Assembly (NCBI GenBank): GCA_963556495.2
Contig: OY747707.1
Span: forward strand, 28,969,871-29,033,870
DNA from: Valencia hispanica
Taxonomy: Eukaryota; Chordata; Actinopteri; Cyprinodontiformes; Valenciidae
Direction: 5' to 3'
DNA length: 64,000 nt
Positions 55,601 to 64,000 of this stretch are shown here, in pieces (within the stretch, counting starts at the first letter, position 1; each line of letters opens with the position of its first letter). The notes under the pieces were generated by a model. That model was not told the DNA's origin and did not search any database. It saw nothing but the letters and a program-made list of their open reading frames with translations. Position numbers and translations under genes: made by a program.

Positions 55601-57746
55601 CCAATCAAGCAAACATTACAAGGCAAATCCGTTCAGCACGTTGTTTAACGAATTCTTTCTTTAGCAAAGGAAATGTAGCTTTTTCTTTTACCATACTTGC
55701 ATCTACATGGATTCCTCCACAGCTGTAATGATGGTAGGTCAGGTTTGCATTTGCTTTAAGGGCAAACAGTTAACGGATCAACACTGACCCCTCCTGGAGA
55801 AGACCTGCCTTAGAGAGTCTTGTGTTTAGCTTAAACTAAATGTATAACTCTACCTACCACCCTCTTGAAGTCACTTTCTGCTTCGTCCAGCTTTCCCTGC
55901 TTCAGAAGAAGGTTTCCTCTCTGAAGACGTGCCTTTAGAGAAAAACGGAGACTTTAGTTTGTGAACTACTGCAAAAATAGAATTACTAAACCAGCTGACA
56001 GTGCAGTATGACGCAAAAATAATGAATGAAATAAATTATTTCTGGCTTATGAAGTAAAAACTCACAGATGTGAAGTCTGGTTTCAGTTCAATGACTCTGC
56101 TCAAGTCTGGCAGTGCAGACTTCGACTTTCCCATTGCAAGAAACACCGTAGCCCTTCTGTAGTATGCAATATAGTTCTTTGGGTCTCCATCTGGGCAAAT
56201 GACACAAAATACAACCACATGCATTTACTGAAATGGGTTTTATTGGATAAAAACTAAAAATAACATGCTTTGTATTTCTATTACTTACCCACAGCGGCGT
56301 GGAAATGAGAGAGAGCATCAGCAAGCTGTCCAGCAGCAAGCAGTTTCTTTCCCATTTCCATGTGATTGTCGACACTTCCATCCTTCCCACACTTCACTCC
56401 TGGAAACATGCATCAAGTTATTAATATTAAAATTATTAATGTTTGCGCACACATACTGTCAGGGCCACAACTTTTGAGACGAACAAAAATCTAGTTTTTC
56501 CCAAAGTTTGCTGTTTGAAACTTTTTTTCCCTTTTATTAACTTTCTGAAATATCGTCTGCTGTTTATTAAGGTTTTGGACTGACAGAAAGAGCTGTAATT
56601 GTTCAATCACAAAATTAATCCTCAAATCTACATGTCACCTGATAATTGTACACACTAGCTGTCTCTGAGGGAACCCATCATTGATTATGTTTGCCTTTCC
56701 ACATCTCTTTAAATGAAACAGCGGTCCCAGGGCGGAGCCTGCTGCAGGCAGGGAGTGACACCAGGTGTGAGTATGCAGATATCAAGGAATGACACTGCAA
56801 CTCTTTGACTATCTTGCAGGTAAATGTAGCTGCAATAAAAGCAAAGATGTCATCTTTAAACTACTAGAGTGAAACGATGGTTAGCTAAAACATGAAATGT
56901 GCAATCAACAACTTCGTCCTAACAGATTTCTTAAACTTGTTTTGCTTTCCGGTCAGTAAAATATCAAAATATGTGAACAAGAGCAGCTTATTTGAGCATT
57001 TGACCAGCTGGCAAATGATAAGACATTGACACGACCTCTTGAGCTACTTATTATTGGAGGCTTTATTTCATAGAAAGATTGAAGGGTGAACGAGAACTAG
57101 TCCATGTTGGGCCCCTGAGCTAAAAAAAAAAAAGGTCATTAAAATTGTGTTGGCAAGTTATTTTATTACATACAAAATAAAACACATCGCAAGTGAGTTG
57201 TTATAATTAAGTTAATCAGAAGTTAGTAATTCATTACATTTTCTATTAACTGCATGTCATCTGATCACTCTTTATAGAAAGTTTATAAATGTATTTAAAC
57301 AAACTGATTTCTGTCACTCTCAAAAACTTAATACCCCACCAGCTGTGAAGCTTTTCGACAGATTTTCTTCCACGGTAAAAGACAGATGATGATATGTACT
57401 TGTTTACCGGTGAATAATAGTTTATTTTTTGTATTGTCAGACTCAAACGGGGAGAGGAACTTCCAAACAAAAGGGAGTTAAACCACTATAATTAGCTAGC
57501 TTAAGGTGAGCCAAAACAGCTAGCGACTTAGCAAGTGAACACACTATCTGGACTCCAATCACAGGTCAGGTTGACCGATACAAAATCGATCTCGGTTACA
57601 GATAATGTCACACGTACAGCAACCAACCATGAATGTTTGAACAAATCTAACTAGCAGCTCTTACCCTCATATCGCATGTCAACCAAAACGAGAACATATG
57701 GGATGTAAGTCAGTATCTTGTGGGTTACATGGTTGATGGAAACCAT
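42575..57746 (-). CDS. DNAJC3: DnaJ homolog subfamily C member 3 (P58IPK), complete
   Basis: ER-lumenal co-chaperone: its TPRs bind unfolded clients and its J domain stimulates BiP ATPase. Exons, 5' to 3' (high to low): 57746-57665, 56399-56289, 56190-56066, 55932-55858, 51192-51040, 50948-50767, 50222-50103, 49774-49669, 49576-49456, 43768-43636, 43267-43119, 42726-42575. The sum is 1,509 nt, 502 residues plus TGA (human 504); every junction is GT-AG and in phase. The start ATG (57746, GCCATGG context) opens a hydrophobic signal segment, ILTYIPYVLVLVD. TPR helices follow, e.g. MEMGKKLLAAGQLADALSHF and NYIAYYRRATVFLAMGKSKS. The J domain begins RRDYYKILGVKR (392-403), with HPD at 422-424. The chain ends GFNPFGSGPFNFKFTYN, as in vertebrate orthologues, with no KDEL. 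Frame is intact throughout. Confidence 0.97.
43825..44950 (+). mobile_element. Tc1 relic with a nested hAT-type MITE
   Basis: Arm sequence GTGGGATTTTATGTCAGCCC at about 43880 and transposase remnants GGTGGCAGCATCATTCTGTG (44063) and AGCCAGAGCTACAATAAAAG (44679) read on the plus strand. A GATA/TATC-rich insert at about 44185-44677, ending CCCAGCCCTA, looks like a hAT MITE whose left end is worn. It sits in a DNAJC3 intron. Confidence 0.65.
44951..46349. other. DNAJC3 intron, nothing recognised
   Basis: No gene or delimited repeat. Confidence 0.4.
46556..46634. repeat. (TA)n microsatellite, about 39 units
   Basis: Uninterrupted TA dinucleotides for about 79 bp in a DNAJC3 intron, next to a Tc1-type arm (46380-46555). 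Confidence 0.97.
46635..47369. other. DNAJC3 intron, nothing recognised
   Basis: No supported feature. Confidence 0.4.
47370..47770 (-). mobile_element. Tc1 relic, partial
   Basis: Antisense transposase remnants: GAGTTAGATTCAGGTCTGGAC (47544) corresponds to the SPDLN region, and AAGCATGATGCTGCCATCAC (47701) to the GGGSIML region. Minus frames read DLDKILICWDQSPDLNLTHI. No ends were identified. Confidence 0.6.
47829..49091 (-). mobile_element. hAT element with perfect 8-bp duplication and transposase remnant
   Basis: Exact CTTTAAGG on both sides (47821-47828 and 49092-49099). Ends are CAGGGATACTCAACT and, inverted, CAGCTATACTCATCT. The element is 1,263 bp and contains a fragment of hAT transposase on the minus strand. 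AT-rich in its left half. Confidence 0.9.
48565..48850 (-). pseudogene. hAT transposase fragment
   Basis: From about 48838 downward the frame reads DESTVATDTAQLAVFVKYSN, GELFKEELLCFLPI, HVTGEAMYSLLKGFF, then after stops SLDMNKINLLVTDGGPSMTG. This matches the RNase-H-like core of Charlie-type hAT transposases and their domesticated relatives (DESTD..AQL, LVTDGAPAM). Two stops in the middle show it is dead. Confidence 0.85.
49222..49320. repeat. Tc1 terminal arm fragment
   Basis: TATCACTTAAAATCCCATTG and AGGTTGTAATGAGACAAAAT resemble the inner part of the CAGTGCCTTG-type Tc1 arm. Single arm only. Confidence 0.5.
50371..50480. repeat. Tc1 terminal arm fragment
   Basis: CAGTGTCTTGCAAAATAATT after TA, followed by TTTTTCACATTCTGTCACAT. 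This is a clear left end of a Tc1 copy. The matching right end was not found. Confidence 0.65.
50588..50640 (-). repeat. 3' tail of the CR1/Rex-like LINE
   Basis: Inverse of CTCTGGGAGCAATAAAGTAT followed by TTTTGAATTGAATTTGAA. This is the same 3' terminus as the LINE at 52290-54450. Confidence 0.7.
51912..52205 (-). mobile_element. tRNA-derived SINE
   Basis: Read on the minus strand, it begins with a tRNA-like head. TGGCTCAGGTGG (52195-52184) fits the Pol III A box, and GGTTCGAATCC (52152-52142) is a perfect B box. The body follows with GTGTCCTTGGGCAAGACACT and a tail with AAAGCGCTTTG and AAAAAGCACTATACAAA, like L2 3' ends. About 290 bp and complete-looking. It lies in a DNAJC3 intron, same strand as the gene. 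Confidence 0.85.
52290..54450 (+). mobile_element. CR1/Rex-like LINE, 5'-truncated, nearly intact RT
   Basis: Covers the linker, the RT and the C-terminal domain of ORF2. It ends in CTCTGGGATCAATAAAGTAT followed by TTTTGAATTGAATTGAATTT, a short tandem tail typical of CR1-like 3' ends. The endonuclease is missing. Tc1 remnants flank it (GCATGATGCTGCCACCACTT at 52247-52266; antisense SDKTRIKLFGHN at 54510-54545), so it appears to have landed inside an older Tc1 copy. Clade assignment is tentative. Confidence 0.8.
52307..54375 (+). pseudogene. LINE ORF2 reverse transcriptase with one frameshift and one stop
   Basis: The first 494 codons are open. They contain DWMTLCQAHGEDINAMTECV, NNKPWITSDLKELLNKKKRA, NRNKAAGPDGVSPRVLKACA, NDYRPVALTSYIMKVLERLL, FFDFSSAFNTIQ (motif A), GAPQGTVLSPFLF (motif B) and KYSDDSAIVG (motif C with both Asp). 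At about 53785 the frame shifts, and reading continues NVNKTKEMIVDFRRN to a TAG at 54175-54177. It is then open again, RRILHKIKKIMDNSEHPLHE, to TAA at 54373-54375. Catalytic residues are intact; activity would be lost through the frameshift and the missing endonuclease. Confidence 0.9.
54455..54900 (-). mobile_element. Tc1 transposase remnant flanking the LINE
   Basis: The minus frame from about 54580 reads FWKTGLKSDKTRIKLFGHNK, corresponding to the WSDETKIELFGHN block of Tc1 with the first catalytic Asp. GAAGCACCTCTGCCATGGTG and neighbouring phrases continue the relic. Together with 52207-52290 it forms the target of the LINE insertion. Confidence 0.65.
54901..55857. other. DNAJC3 intron, nothing recognised
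   Basis: No supported feature in this part of the 4.7-kb intron. Confidence 0.4.
56400..57664. other. First intron of DNAJC3
   Basis: Runs from the donor after GAGG (57665) to the acceptor TTTCCAG before 56399. No element was clearly delimited. Confidence 0.5.
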
Positions 57747-57914
57747 GGCTGAATTTCGTCTTCTCTCGGTATCTCCCAGGCTGTCAGGTGATGATTTACC
57801 AGATGTTTGGTTTAGCTCTCTGCAGTCCCATGCGTTGTTTTCCACTGCTGTGCATTGCTTCCCTCCTCGCCCCAGCAGTCTGTCCCAGCACAGCAGCACA
57901 ACTCGCTGTCCGGT

Positions 57915-57933
57915 CGTGGGAGCCGCTGATTGG
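57915..57933 (-). promoter_or_regulatory. ER stress response element (ERSE) of DNAJC3
   Basis: Read on the minus strand the sequence is CCAAT CAGCGGCTC CCACG, an exact CCAAT-N9-CCACG. This is the consensus bound by NF-Y (CCAAT) and ATF6/XBP1 (CCACG) in unfolded-protein-response promoters. It lies 169 bp upstream of the start codon, in the orientation usual for such genes, next to a GC box. Confidence 0.88.
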
Positions 57934-57950
57934 CTGGGTGGCGTGTGAAA

Positions 57951-57958
57951 CCCCGCCC
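57951..57958 (-). promoter_or_regulatory. GC box in the DNAJC3 promoter
   Basis: GGGCGGGG on the minus strand, 17 bp upstream of the ERSE. It is a likely Sp1-family site in a CpG-containing, TATA-less promoter (about 57750-58060). Confidence 0.55.
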
Positions 57959-58279
57959 ACATCCGTTGGCTCAACGGAGAGCAGCCACGGCAGCACAAAA
58001 ACGGACAGTGCGTGCATGGGAGTGTGCACATCTGATTCAGATGCTCGGTCCATCTCACGTTTGACTTTAAATTACAAAAATATAAAATAAACTGTTAACA
58101 CGATGTAGTATACAATAACCTAACTGGAAGATTTTAATTACATGCATGCATTTCATTCATTGAAAGTACAGCATACAACATATCATTCTCATCACCTTAC
58201 ATGCTGAAAAGGCTAACTAACTCATTTTATTGTTATGTAAGTAAGAAAAGCCTGAATTTAGCCATGGAACTGTGATCAT

Positions 58280-59420
58280 TTTATTTTGCATCCCCCTTAC
58301 AGCTTTTCTTCCAGGGTTGCTCTGTATTTAGGTCCACCCATCGTCCCACCACCTCTGGCATGCTTCTGTGTGCCTGCTGAAGTAAAGCATCCCCACAGTA
58401 TGACCCTGCAACCACTATGTTTCACCATGAGGACAGTGTTAGTTATGAATGTAGGCCAAAAAGTTCCATTTTGGTCTTATCTGACCAAAAGACCTTCTTT
58501 AATGTGCTTAATTCCTCCCTACATGTTATTGGCTAATAACAAACTACAAAAATGTTTTCTTTTGCCACTCTTCTACAAAGAGTGAGTAACACTCATATTT
58601 ATCCTGTCAATATTGCTTTAAGTTTCCAGCTCTAATCTGTTTAATTTTTGAAGCTTTGTTTTGAGGAAACACAACAATGCTTTATATTCCATTTTGATAC
58701 ACAAACATTTCTTGTCCATTAATTATTCATCTGCATTTTTAGCTTTTTTTAAATCTGATTTCAATAAAGCTCTTGGATAGCAATGTAGTGTTTTATCAAA
58801 TCTTTAAGTTAATCAAACATAGTATTACCCTGCTTTAAGACATACAAATGTAAATCATAAATCTATTTGGATGCTGCCATTTGAAAATCTGCCATTACAA
58901 TTGTTGATAACCCTGATAAAGATGTGTACAAACTAAATGCACTAAAATCAGTTAATAGTTGAATGCATTAACATAATCTCTCACTGACAACTTTGCGACT
59001 CTAACAGAGAGGTTTTCAGTTTTCTTTTCTTTTTTTAGATTCCTTAACAATCCTCCCATCTGTGAGTGAGCCTTGTTTTTCACAGTTCCAGCTGTTTTAA
59101 ACCTTTTAAGTATAGCTCTGACAGTAGATATGAGCAAGTTTAGGTGAGTTGTAGCCATTCACCAGCTTATAAAGATCAACAAACATGTCTTTCTTGAATG
59201 CCCTATTTTCTTGCCTTTCCTATTTCAAAGAGTGGCTAAGAGAAATGGGCCTCTGTCCCAGGTGTTAGTTCTACTCCAGGAAACCAGAAAGTCTAAAGAT
59301 TAAATTAAAAATAATGTCATACTATGTGACATATTATCAAAAAACAACCATTACTCATTGTTGATTTATTTTGCTCTCTGAATAAATGTTCTTAAACAAA
59401 ACTTTTCTTTTTACTGTGTG
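58280..59420 (-). mobile_element. Tc1 relic upstream of DNAJC3
   Basis: Antisense phrases AAAGCATCCCCACAGTATGA (58384) and GGTCTTATCTGACCAAAAGA (58472) are transposase and linker remnants. At 58952-59158 the minus frame reads NLLISTVRAILKRFKTAGTV, the helix-turn-helix of the Tc1 DNA-binding domain. Ends are not defined. Confidence 0.7.
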
Positions 59421-61174
59421 CTGTGTGTTTATCTATTACTCCGAAAATGTATGTCTTAAAGCTAGAGCAAAGTACTTTTTGGAAATTTTAAATGTTTTGA
59501 CAGAAAACAGAGACAAAAATATTTTTAATTACCTCAGCAAGTTGTATTCATTAGCACACTGACAGATTGCATTTAACTAGTTAAAATACAGCATTCATAA
59601 AATGACTTATCAGTATAAATATAAGTATGAGGTTGTGTCCAGTTAATGCAGATTTCCAACCACAGCAATTCCTCATACTGAGCAAGCATTTTAAATGAAT
59701 TAAAAGTAACATTTAGCCTTTGTGGGTTATTATTTTTATTGTTTAAAAAAATCACCAAGTCAGAAAGTATTCTACATTAAAGAAAATTTTATAATCCAAC
59801 AAAAGGCATAAAATGATTTTACTTTGAAAGCCCCTCATGTAGATACAGTGCTGAGAAAGAAAATGTGCCCCATTAGAGATTTTCTCTGGTTTTGCTTTTT
59901 CTGATCTTCAAACAAATTTTAGTAACAGACCAAGATAACCAGAATAAATACAACTAGCAATTTTCAAAAAAGAATTTGACCTTGTACATTACTTCCGATA
60001 AACCTGATTGTTGCTTTTGCCACTGCTATCAAGTGTTTGTGAGACCTGACAATAACTCTTTTACATCACTGTGGATACATTTCTTCCCACTCCTCACTGC
60101 AAAAGTTTTTAAACCAGCTCTATTGGATGGTTTTCTATTATGAACGGCCTGTTTAAGGTCACATCACAGCAATCTGATCTCAGTCTAGACTACGCTGCCC
60201 CAAAAGCGTGTTTTTGGTTACTTTTGAGACATTCAGAGATGGAGTTGCTTGTGTGCCGTGGATGATTGTCCCACAGCATTACCCCAGTGTGCTTAAGGTC
60301 AAAGACTGATGGCCAGACACTCTTTCAGGACTTTCTGGTAGATTCCAGAAATAAAGTACTAAGCTCATGACTCCATCAGTTACAGCAAGTTGTCCACGTC
60401 TGGACACAGCAAAGCAGGCCCATACAATCACACTACAACCATGTTTGAAGGTAGACATAATGTTGTTTTTCTGAAATCTGTAATGATTTGATGGCGGATC
60501 TTACAGAACACACGAGTAATTTTGGTATGCAGGCCCCTCCTTTTTTGTTTGGTTGTAGTATTTATTTTTCTAATGACTACCGTAAAACAAATTGCCTTAT
60601 TCTTGTATGAAAAAGCACTTTATAAATAAAGTTTGATTTGATTTGATTTCATTAAGAGAACAATAATGGTACCTTCAACCTTGAACCCGAGAACTCTCAC
60701 CATTCCTTCATGTATGTCCCATTTGTGGAAAATGAATCTCGCTGTGGTTGTCTGGAGTCGCAAAGCCTTAGAAATGACTGTTTCTCTTCTGTTCTTTAAT
60801 TTCTTTAGATTGGTGCATGATGTTTTACTTTTATAGGATCTACTTTTAACCTACTCCATGTTGTCAGATAGGTTTTATTTAAGCGATTTACTGATTCTGT
60901 AAGTCTGTCAGTTTTCAGTCCTATGTGTGACTAGTAAAACCACACCAAAACAATTTGGTAAAAAAATCTAATTATTCAGTTAATTCATGATTTCTCAACA
61001 GGGCTAATAACTTATTTCACATTGGCCCCAGTTGATTTAGAGCTTTTTTCCCTTTAATTAGCTAAATTGTCATTTTAAAACTGCTTTTTGCTTTTACTCA
61101 AGCTGTCTTTGTCTGAAATAAAAATAAGCTGGATGATCTGAAACCTGTAAATCTGACCAAAAAGAAATAAAAAC

Positions 61175-61952
61175 TAGGGCTGTCAAACGATTAAAAATTT
61201 TAATCTAATTAATCACAGGGTAGCTGTAAATTAATCACAATTAATTAACTTTCCCAAATATGACCGAAAAAGTAACATTTTTGGTGTAAATAAAGGACGA
61301 AACCGGAAGCTGTTGCTCTTTTTATTAAGGAAATACAGGAGAGATGCATGGAACTTTTGTTTTGAATTCCACAATCACATTTACACGTGGAGCTTTTTAC
61401 CTATTAATCTTTTAGCCAGTTCCTAAGGCAAACTAACTGGTTAACATTTTCTGAATGTAAAGCTGACAGTTTCTTATTCAATTTTGGACAACCCTGAGCA
61501 TCCTCTTCATGGGACTATCCTACAACAACGGTGTCTTTGGACAGAGGCGTCTTCGGTTTTGCTGCGACACAGACTGCTACAGGAGATCATTCCTGCTTAC
61601 AGCCATCAGGATCTACAATAGCTCCTTGAACAATTAAATAAGCTACAACAACACTTAATTTCTGTCTGGGAGGAATTAAGTATTTTTTAATTGAAATTTT
61701 AATAGAGGGATTATTTGTTTATCAACACCAATCCTTTACATTACTCCCTGGTTCCCACTGTTATTATTCCCAGTTATCAAACAGTTGTCATGCTGTTTAT
61801 GTGACAAGCGAGCACTGAAAGCAGCGTGGGTTTAATTGTGGGGTAAACAGGGCAGGTTGTTCTGTGCATGCGTTAATTGCATTAAAAAAATTAATGGCAT
61901 TAATTCTACAAATTAATCGACCTGAATTAATGCATTCAATTTCACAGCCTTA
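61175..61952. mobile_element. hAT element inside the Tc1 copy
   Basis: Ends TAGGGCTGTCAAACGATTAA and, inverted, TAAGGCTGTGAAATTG. Flanks are ATAAAAAC and GTGAAAAC (6 of 8 identical). Rich in ATTAAT repeats near both ends. It carries a nested piece (about 61480-61700) of the CR1/Rex-like LINE 3' end. Confidence 0.75.
61480..61700 (+). repeat. CR1/Rex-like LINE 3' end, about 220 bp
   Basis: GGACAACCCTGAGCATCCTC, TACAGGAGATCATTCCTGCT and the tail GGAATTAAGTATTTTTTAATT follow the last 220 bp of the LINE at 52290-54450 closely. It is a strongly 5'-truncated copy. Confidence 0.8.
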
Positions 61953-62025
61953 GTGAAAACAGAAGAAAACTGTAAAGGGAGCAATTTTATGGCACTTTAT
62001 ATTGTTTTCTTCTTCTAAAGAAAAA

Positions 62026-62827
62026 TCAGACATAAGCATTGCTGCCCGTCTTCCTGGTGGTGCTGGAGATGGCAGAGATGCTGCTGTTTCTGCTCCCACT
62101 TGAGCTCCTTGATTTCCTAGTTCCTGTGATCTCTGTTCGAGCCGATGACGCATAGCTCTTTCTTGAAGGAACGAATGTGTAGTCAGGGTACTCGGTAGCG
62201 GGGTACCTCTCTGGTCTGCGAGGATCAAAATCAACAAATATGCAGTTGCAATTTACAGAGCATTGAAAAGGGGAAGTGTTGAAAAAGAAAACCCCATTTA
62301 GAATCCACATTTTACCTTGAGTTGAATGCTTCCCTCCCTGCTAAGATACTGTAAATAAGGCCTCCAGTAAGAAGTAAAGTGGAACCCCCCCAGCCGATAA
62401 AGACTCCAACACCTATCTCAAACCTGGTGGGAAACAAAAGAACTACTGAGGTGTTGATTTGTATTTGCAGACAAAATTATGTTTAATATTTAATTTGGTG
62501 CACATACTTCTGTTCACTGTAGTTTTGGTTGTCAAACTCTGATCTGATTTTGTTTCCATAATATGAGAACGCCACCATTGCACACATTCCTGAAATAATG
62601 CAGGGGCATTACTTTGAATATTCAATCATTAGGTGTAGATCAGTAGGATCTCTCTAGGTTTTTACCTCCTATAAGGTAGTTCATCCCTCCAGCAAAGGTT
62701 ACTTTTGCATTTGTTATCTCAGAGCCCCCAATCTTAGTGCACTTCATTCCGACTAAGACTAGGATGGATCCAAAGAAAGCCAAGATAATGGAGATGATGA
62801 TGAGAGCCCGGCACATGTGAATGTCCC
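62026..62827 (-). CDS. CLDN10: Claudin-10, exons 2 to 5 (5' end outside the window)
   Basis: Tetraspan tight-junction protein that forms paracellular ion channels. Exons (high to low): 62827-62666, 62589-62508, 62423-62316, 62215-62026; 542 nt, GT-AG introns, matching phases, stop TGA. It encodes 179 full codons. TM2 with its preceding Cys-Arg: MCRALIIISIILAFFGSILV, followed by VGMKCTKIGG. TM3: VTFAGGMNYLIGG...AMVAFS. Second extracellular loop: NKIRSEFDNQNYSEQKFEIG. TM4: GVFIGWGGSTLLLTGGLIYS. The cytoplasmic tail is rich in Ser, Arg and Thr and ends NAYV, a PDZ-binding terminus. GMKCTKIGG, NAYV and the DNAJC3 neighbour point to claudin-10. The first exon (WGLW..C..C loop) is not in the window; CLDN10 is known for alternative first exons. 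Confidence 0.93.
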
Positions 62828-62895
62828 CTGTTGAAAAGCAGAGCAATTTTAACATGTTTTGTATTGAACCAAGAAACTTGCTCCTTGCTATGAAA

Positions 62896-64000
62896 CAGTG
62901 TACTGGAAAAGTATTTATACCCCCTGAACTTTAAATCTCAATGTATTGTGATTTTCTCTCTTAGGCCAACACAACATTGCGCAAAGTAGAAAAAGTGAAA
63001 GGATAAAAAAATACATGGTTTTCTAAAAAGTGAGCCTGTCTGTCTGGTCGGGGCCCTGGCCTGGTGGACTGCTTCGCTACCATGGGGGCTTTGGCGGTCT
63101 GCTTGTCTCCATCCTAGAGGGTATGGGGTCTGCCTCCTGGGTCCCAGGGCTGGTTGCTCTGTTGGGATATCAGTACCTGGACCCCCCACCAAATGGTGGG
63201 CCTATTTCCCCTCCGTCACTCCATGCCAGGCGGATCGATGGCTCCTCACACCAGCTATTGAGTACTTGTATGGATGGAGAAACCTTATATGCACCAGCAT
63301 GCTCATAAACACACACATGTAGGGATTCAGGTGTTTACAGATGCATTCTTGGGCTGAGGTTACCACAACTAGATCTTGTAATAATTGGAACCATGAATGA
63401 CGCTGTTGTTGTATTTATATATCTATTTGTGGGTTGTGGTTGTGTAGTTCTCAGTACGCATGGTTTGGTTTGTTTTGTCATCGTTTCTTTTTCCCTCTCT
63501 CTGCCAACCTGCGGGTGTGGAGGCGGACTGTGATGTTTTCTTGTGCTTTCTACATTCCCCTTCCTCTCTTGTATCTTCAACTCACCCTCTCCCTCTTAAC
63601 TTTTTTCTAGCTCTCTTCATCTTCTTTCTTTTTTCCCTTTTATTCCATCTCTGTCCCTAATATCAGAAAAACCCCATAGCGTTTTCTAATAAATATTTCT
63701 TACATATATATCAAGTGAAGTACTACAACAAAAGCCATAATGCTCCACTTGTGAAAGTAAATCTGTTGGGCTTCTACTTGGTACTCAGACACCAATTCTG
63801 AGTGCCACTCTGCTAGACAGGACACGTAAAAATAAAAAAAGTGAGCCGTGCATTTCTATTTAGCCCCTCAGAAGTCTGATTGAGAACATTAGGAGTTAAC
63901 AGCAATAGAAACACCAAGGAACACAGAAAACAGGTCAGCGAGAAAGTTGTGAAGAAGTTTGATGCAGGTTTTGAACATCTCACAAAAACACTATTGAATA
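62896..64000 (+). mobile_element. Tc1 element, split by a retroposed insert, runs off the right edge
   Basis: Left end CAGTGTACTGGAAAAGTATT, then arm CAATGTATTGTGATTTTCTC. After the insert the arm resumes at GTGCATTTCTATTTAGCCCC (63848) and continues AACACCAAGGAACACAGAAA, the same family as the copy at 12299. It lies in the CLDN10 intron upstream of exon 2. Confidence 0.8.
63037..63835 (+). mobile_element. Retroposed 0.8-kb sequence with 12-bp target duplication
   Basis: AAAAAGTGAGCC occurs immediately before (63025-63036) and at the end (63836-63847) of the insert. The insert ends in an A-rich tail (GTAAAAATAAAA), as expected for LINE-mediated insertion on the plus strand. The body is C/T-rich (63480-63660). 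I do not recognise the family. The overlapping frames here have no motif. Confidence 0.65.

Larger units (their letters stand above)
59846..61997 (-). mobile_element. Tc1 relic abutting the CLDN10 stop codon
   Basis: Left end CAGTGCTGAGAAAG after TA (59844-59845). Right end, inverted, AAGTGCCATAAAATTGCTCC, followed by TA (61998-61999). Inside are antisense family phrases: ATGGCCAGACACTCTTTCAG (60310), GCTGTGGTTGTCTGGAGTCG (60741), and TTTCTTTAGATTGGTGCATG (60801), the last near the antisense transposase start. A hAT element (61175-61952) is inserted near the right end. The right edge lies 28 bp from the CLDN10 stop. Confidence 0.8.

Noticed and set aside
57651..58058. Long minus-strand frame of 135 codons ending in the DNAJC3 signal peptide
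   Set aside because: Only the part from the ATG at 57746 matches DNAJC3. The upstream part covers the promoter with the ERSE and GC box, so the first ATG at 58058 is not used.
63030..63308. 92-codon plus frame rich in Gly and Leu
   Set aside because: It lies in the retroposed insert and shows no motif; the opposite strand is equally open.
1..64000. CRISPR arrays, operons, prokaryotic-type genes or phage
   Set aside because: Spliced vertebrate genes and eukaryotic transposons fill the window; no spaced direct-repeat array was seen.

Overview
The window is a vertebrate nuclear locus, most likely from a ray-finned (teleost) fish. It has three intron-split genes with GT-AG introns, vertebrate-type proteins, and introns packed with old Tc1/mariner, hAT, L2/CR1-type LINE, DIRS and SINE copies typical of teleosts. 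I cannot name the species.

Gene layout. (1) UGGT2, plus strand, 3' part only: 17 exons between 3234 and 39700, encoding the last 646 residues, including the complete GT24 glucosyltransferase domain and a C-terminal RDEL. (2) DNAJC3 (P58IPK), minus strand, complete: 12 exons between 57746 and 42575, encoding 502 residues with signal peptide, TPR repeats and a C-terminal J domain. (3) CLDN10, minus strand, exons 2 to 5 (62827 to 62026); its first exon lies beyond the right edge. UGGT2 and DNAJC3 are tail to tail. Order and relative orientation match the human CLDN10-(DZIP1)-DNAJC3-UGGT2 block, but no DZIP1 is seen between CLDN10 and DNAJC3.

Function. UGGT2 re-glucosylates misfolded glycoproteins in the ER. 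DNAJC3 is the ER-lumenal J-protein that delivers unfolded clients to BiP. The two convergent genes therefore both serve ER folding quality control. The DNAJC3 promoter carries a perfect ER stress response element (CCAAT-N9-CCACG) 169 bp upstream of the start codon. Claudin-10 is a tight-junction channel protein, unrelated in function.

Repeats. The left 2.7 kb is an antisense L2-type LINE, internally deleted. UGGT2 introns hold at least eight degenerate Tc1 copies. One (12299-16977) contains a hAT element, itself carrying a foldback MITE, plus an L2 3' end. Another (5891-8708) carries a DIRS relic with inverted repeats and a tyrosine-recombinase fragment. DNAJC3 introns hold a hAT relic with a perfect 8-bp duplication, a tRNA-derived SINE with Pol III boxes, and a nearly intact CR1/Rex-like LINE. 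The region just after the CLDN10 stop is a Tc1 element containing a hAT element. I saw no convincing new gene system. The more interesting items are the ERSE, the transposon-built CLDN10 3' end, a possible alternative UGGT2 terminal exon, and several cleanly delimited elements.
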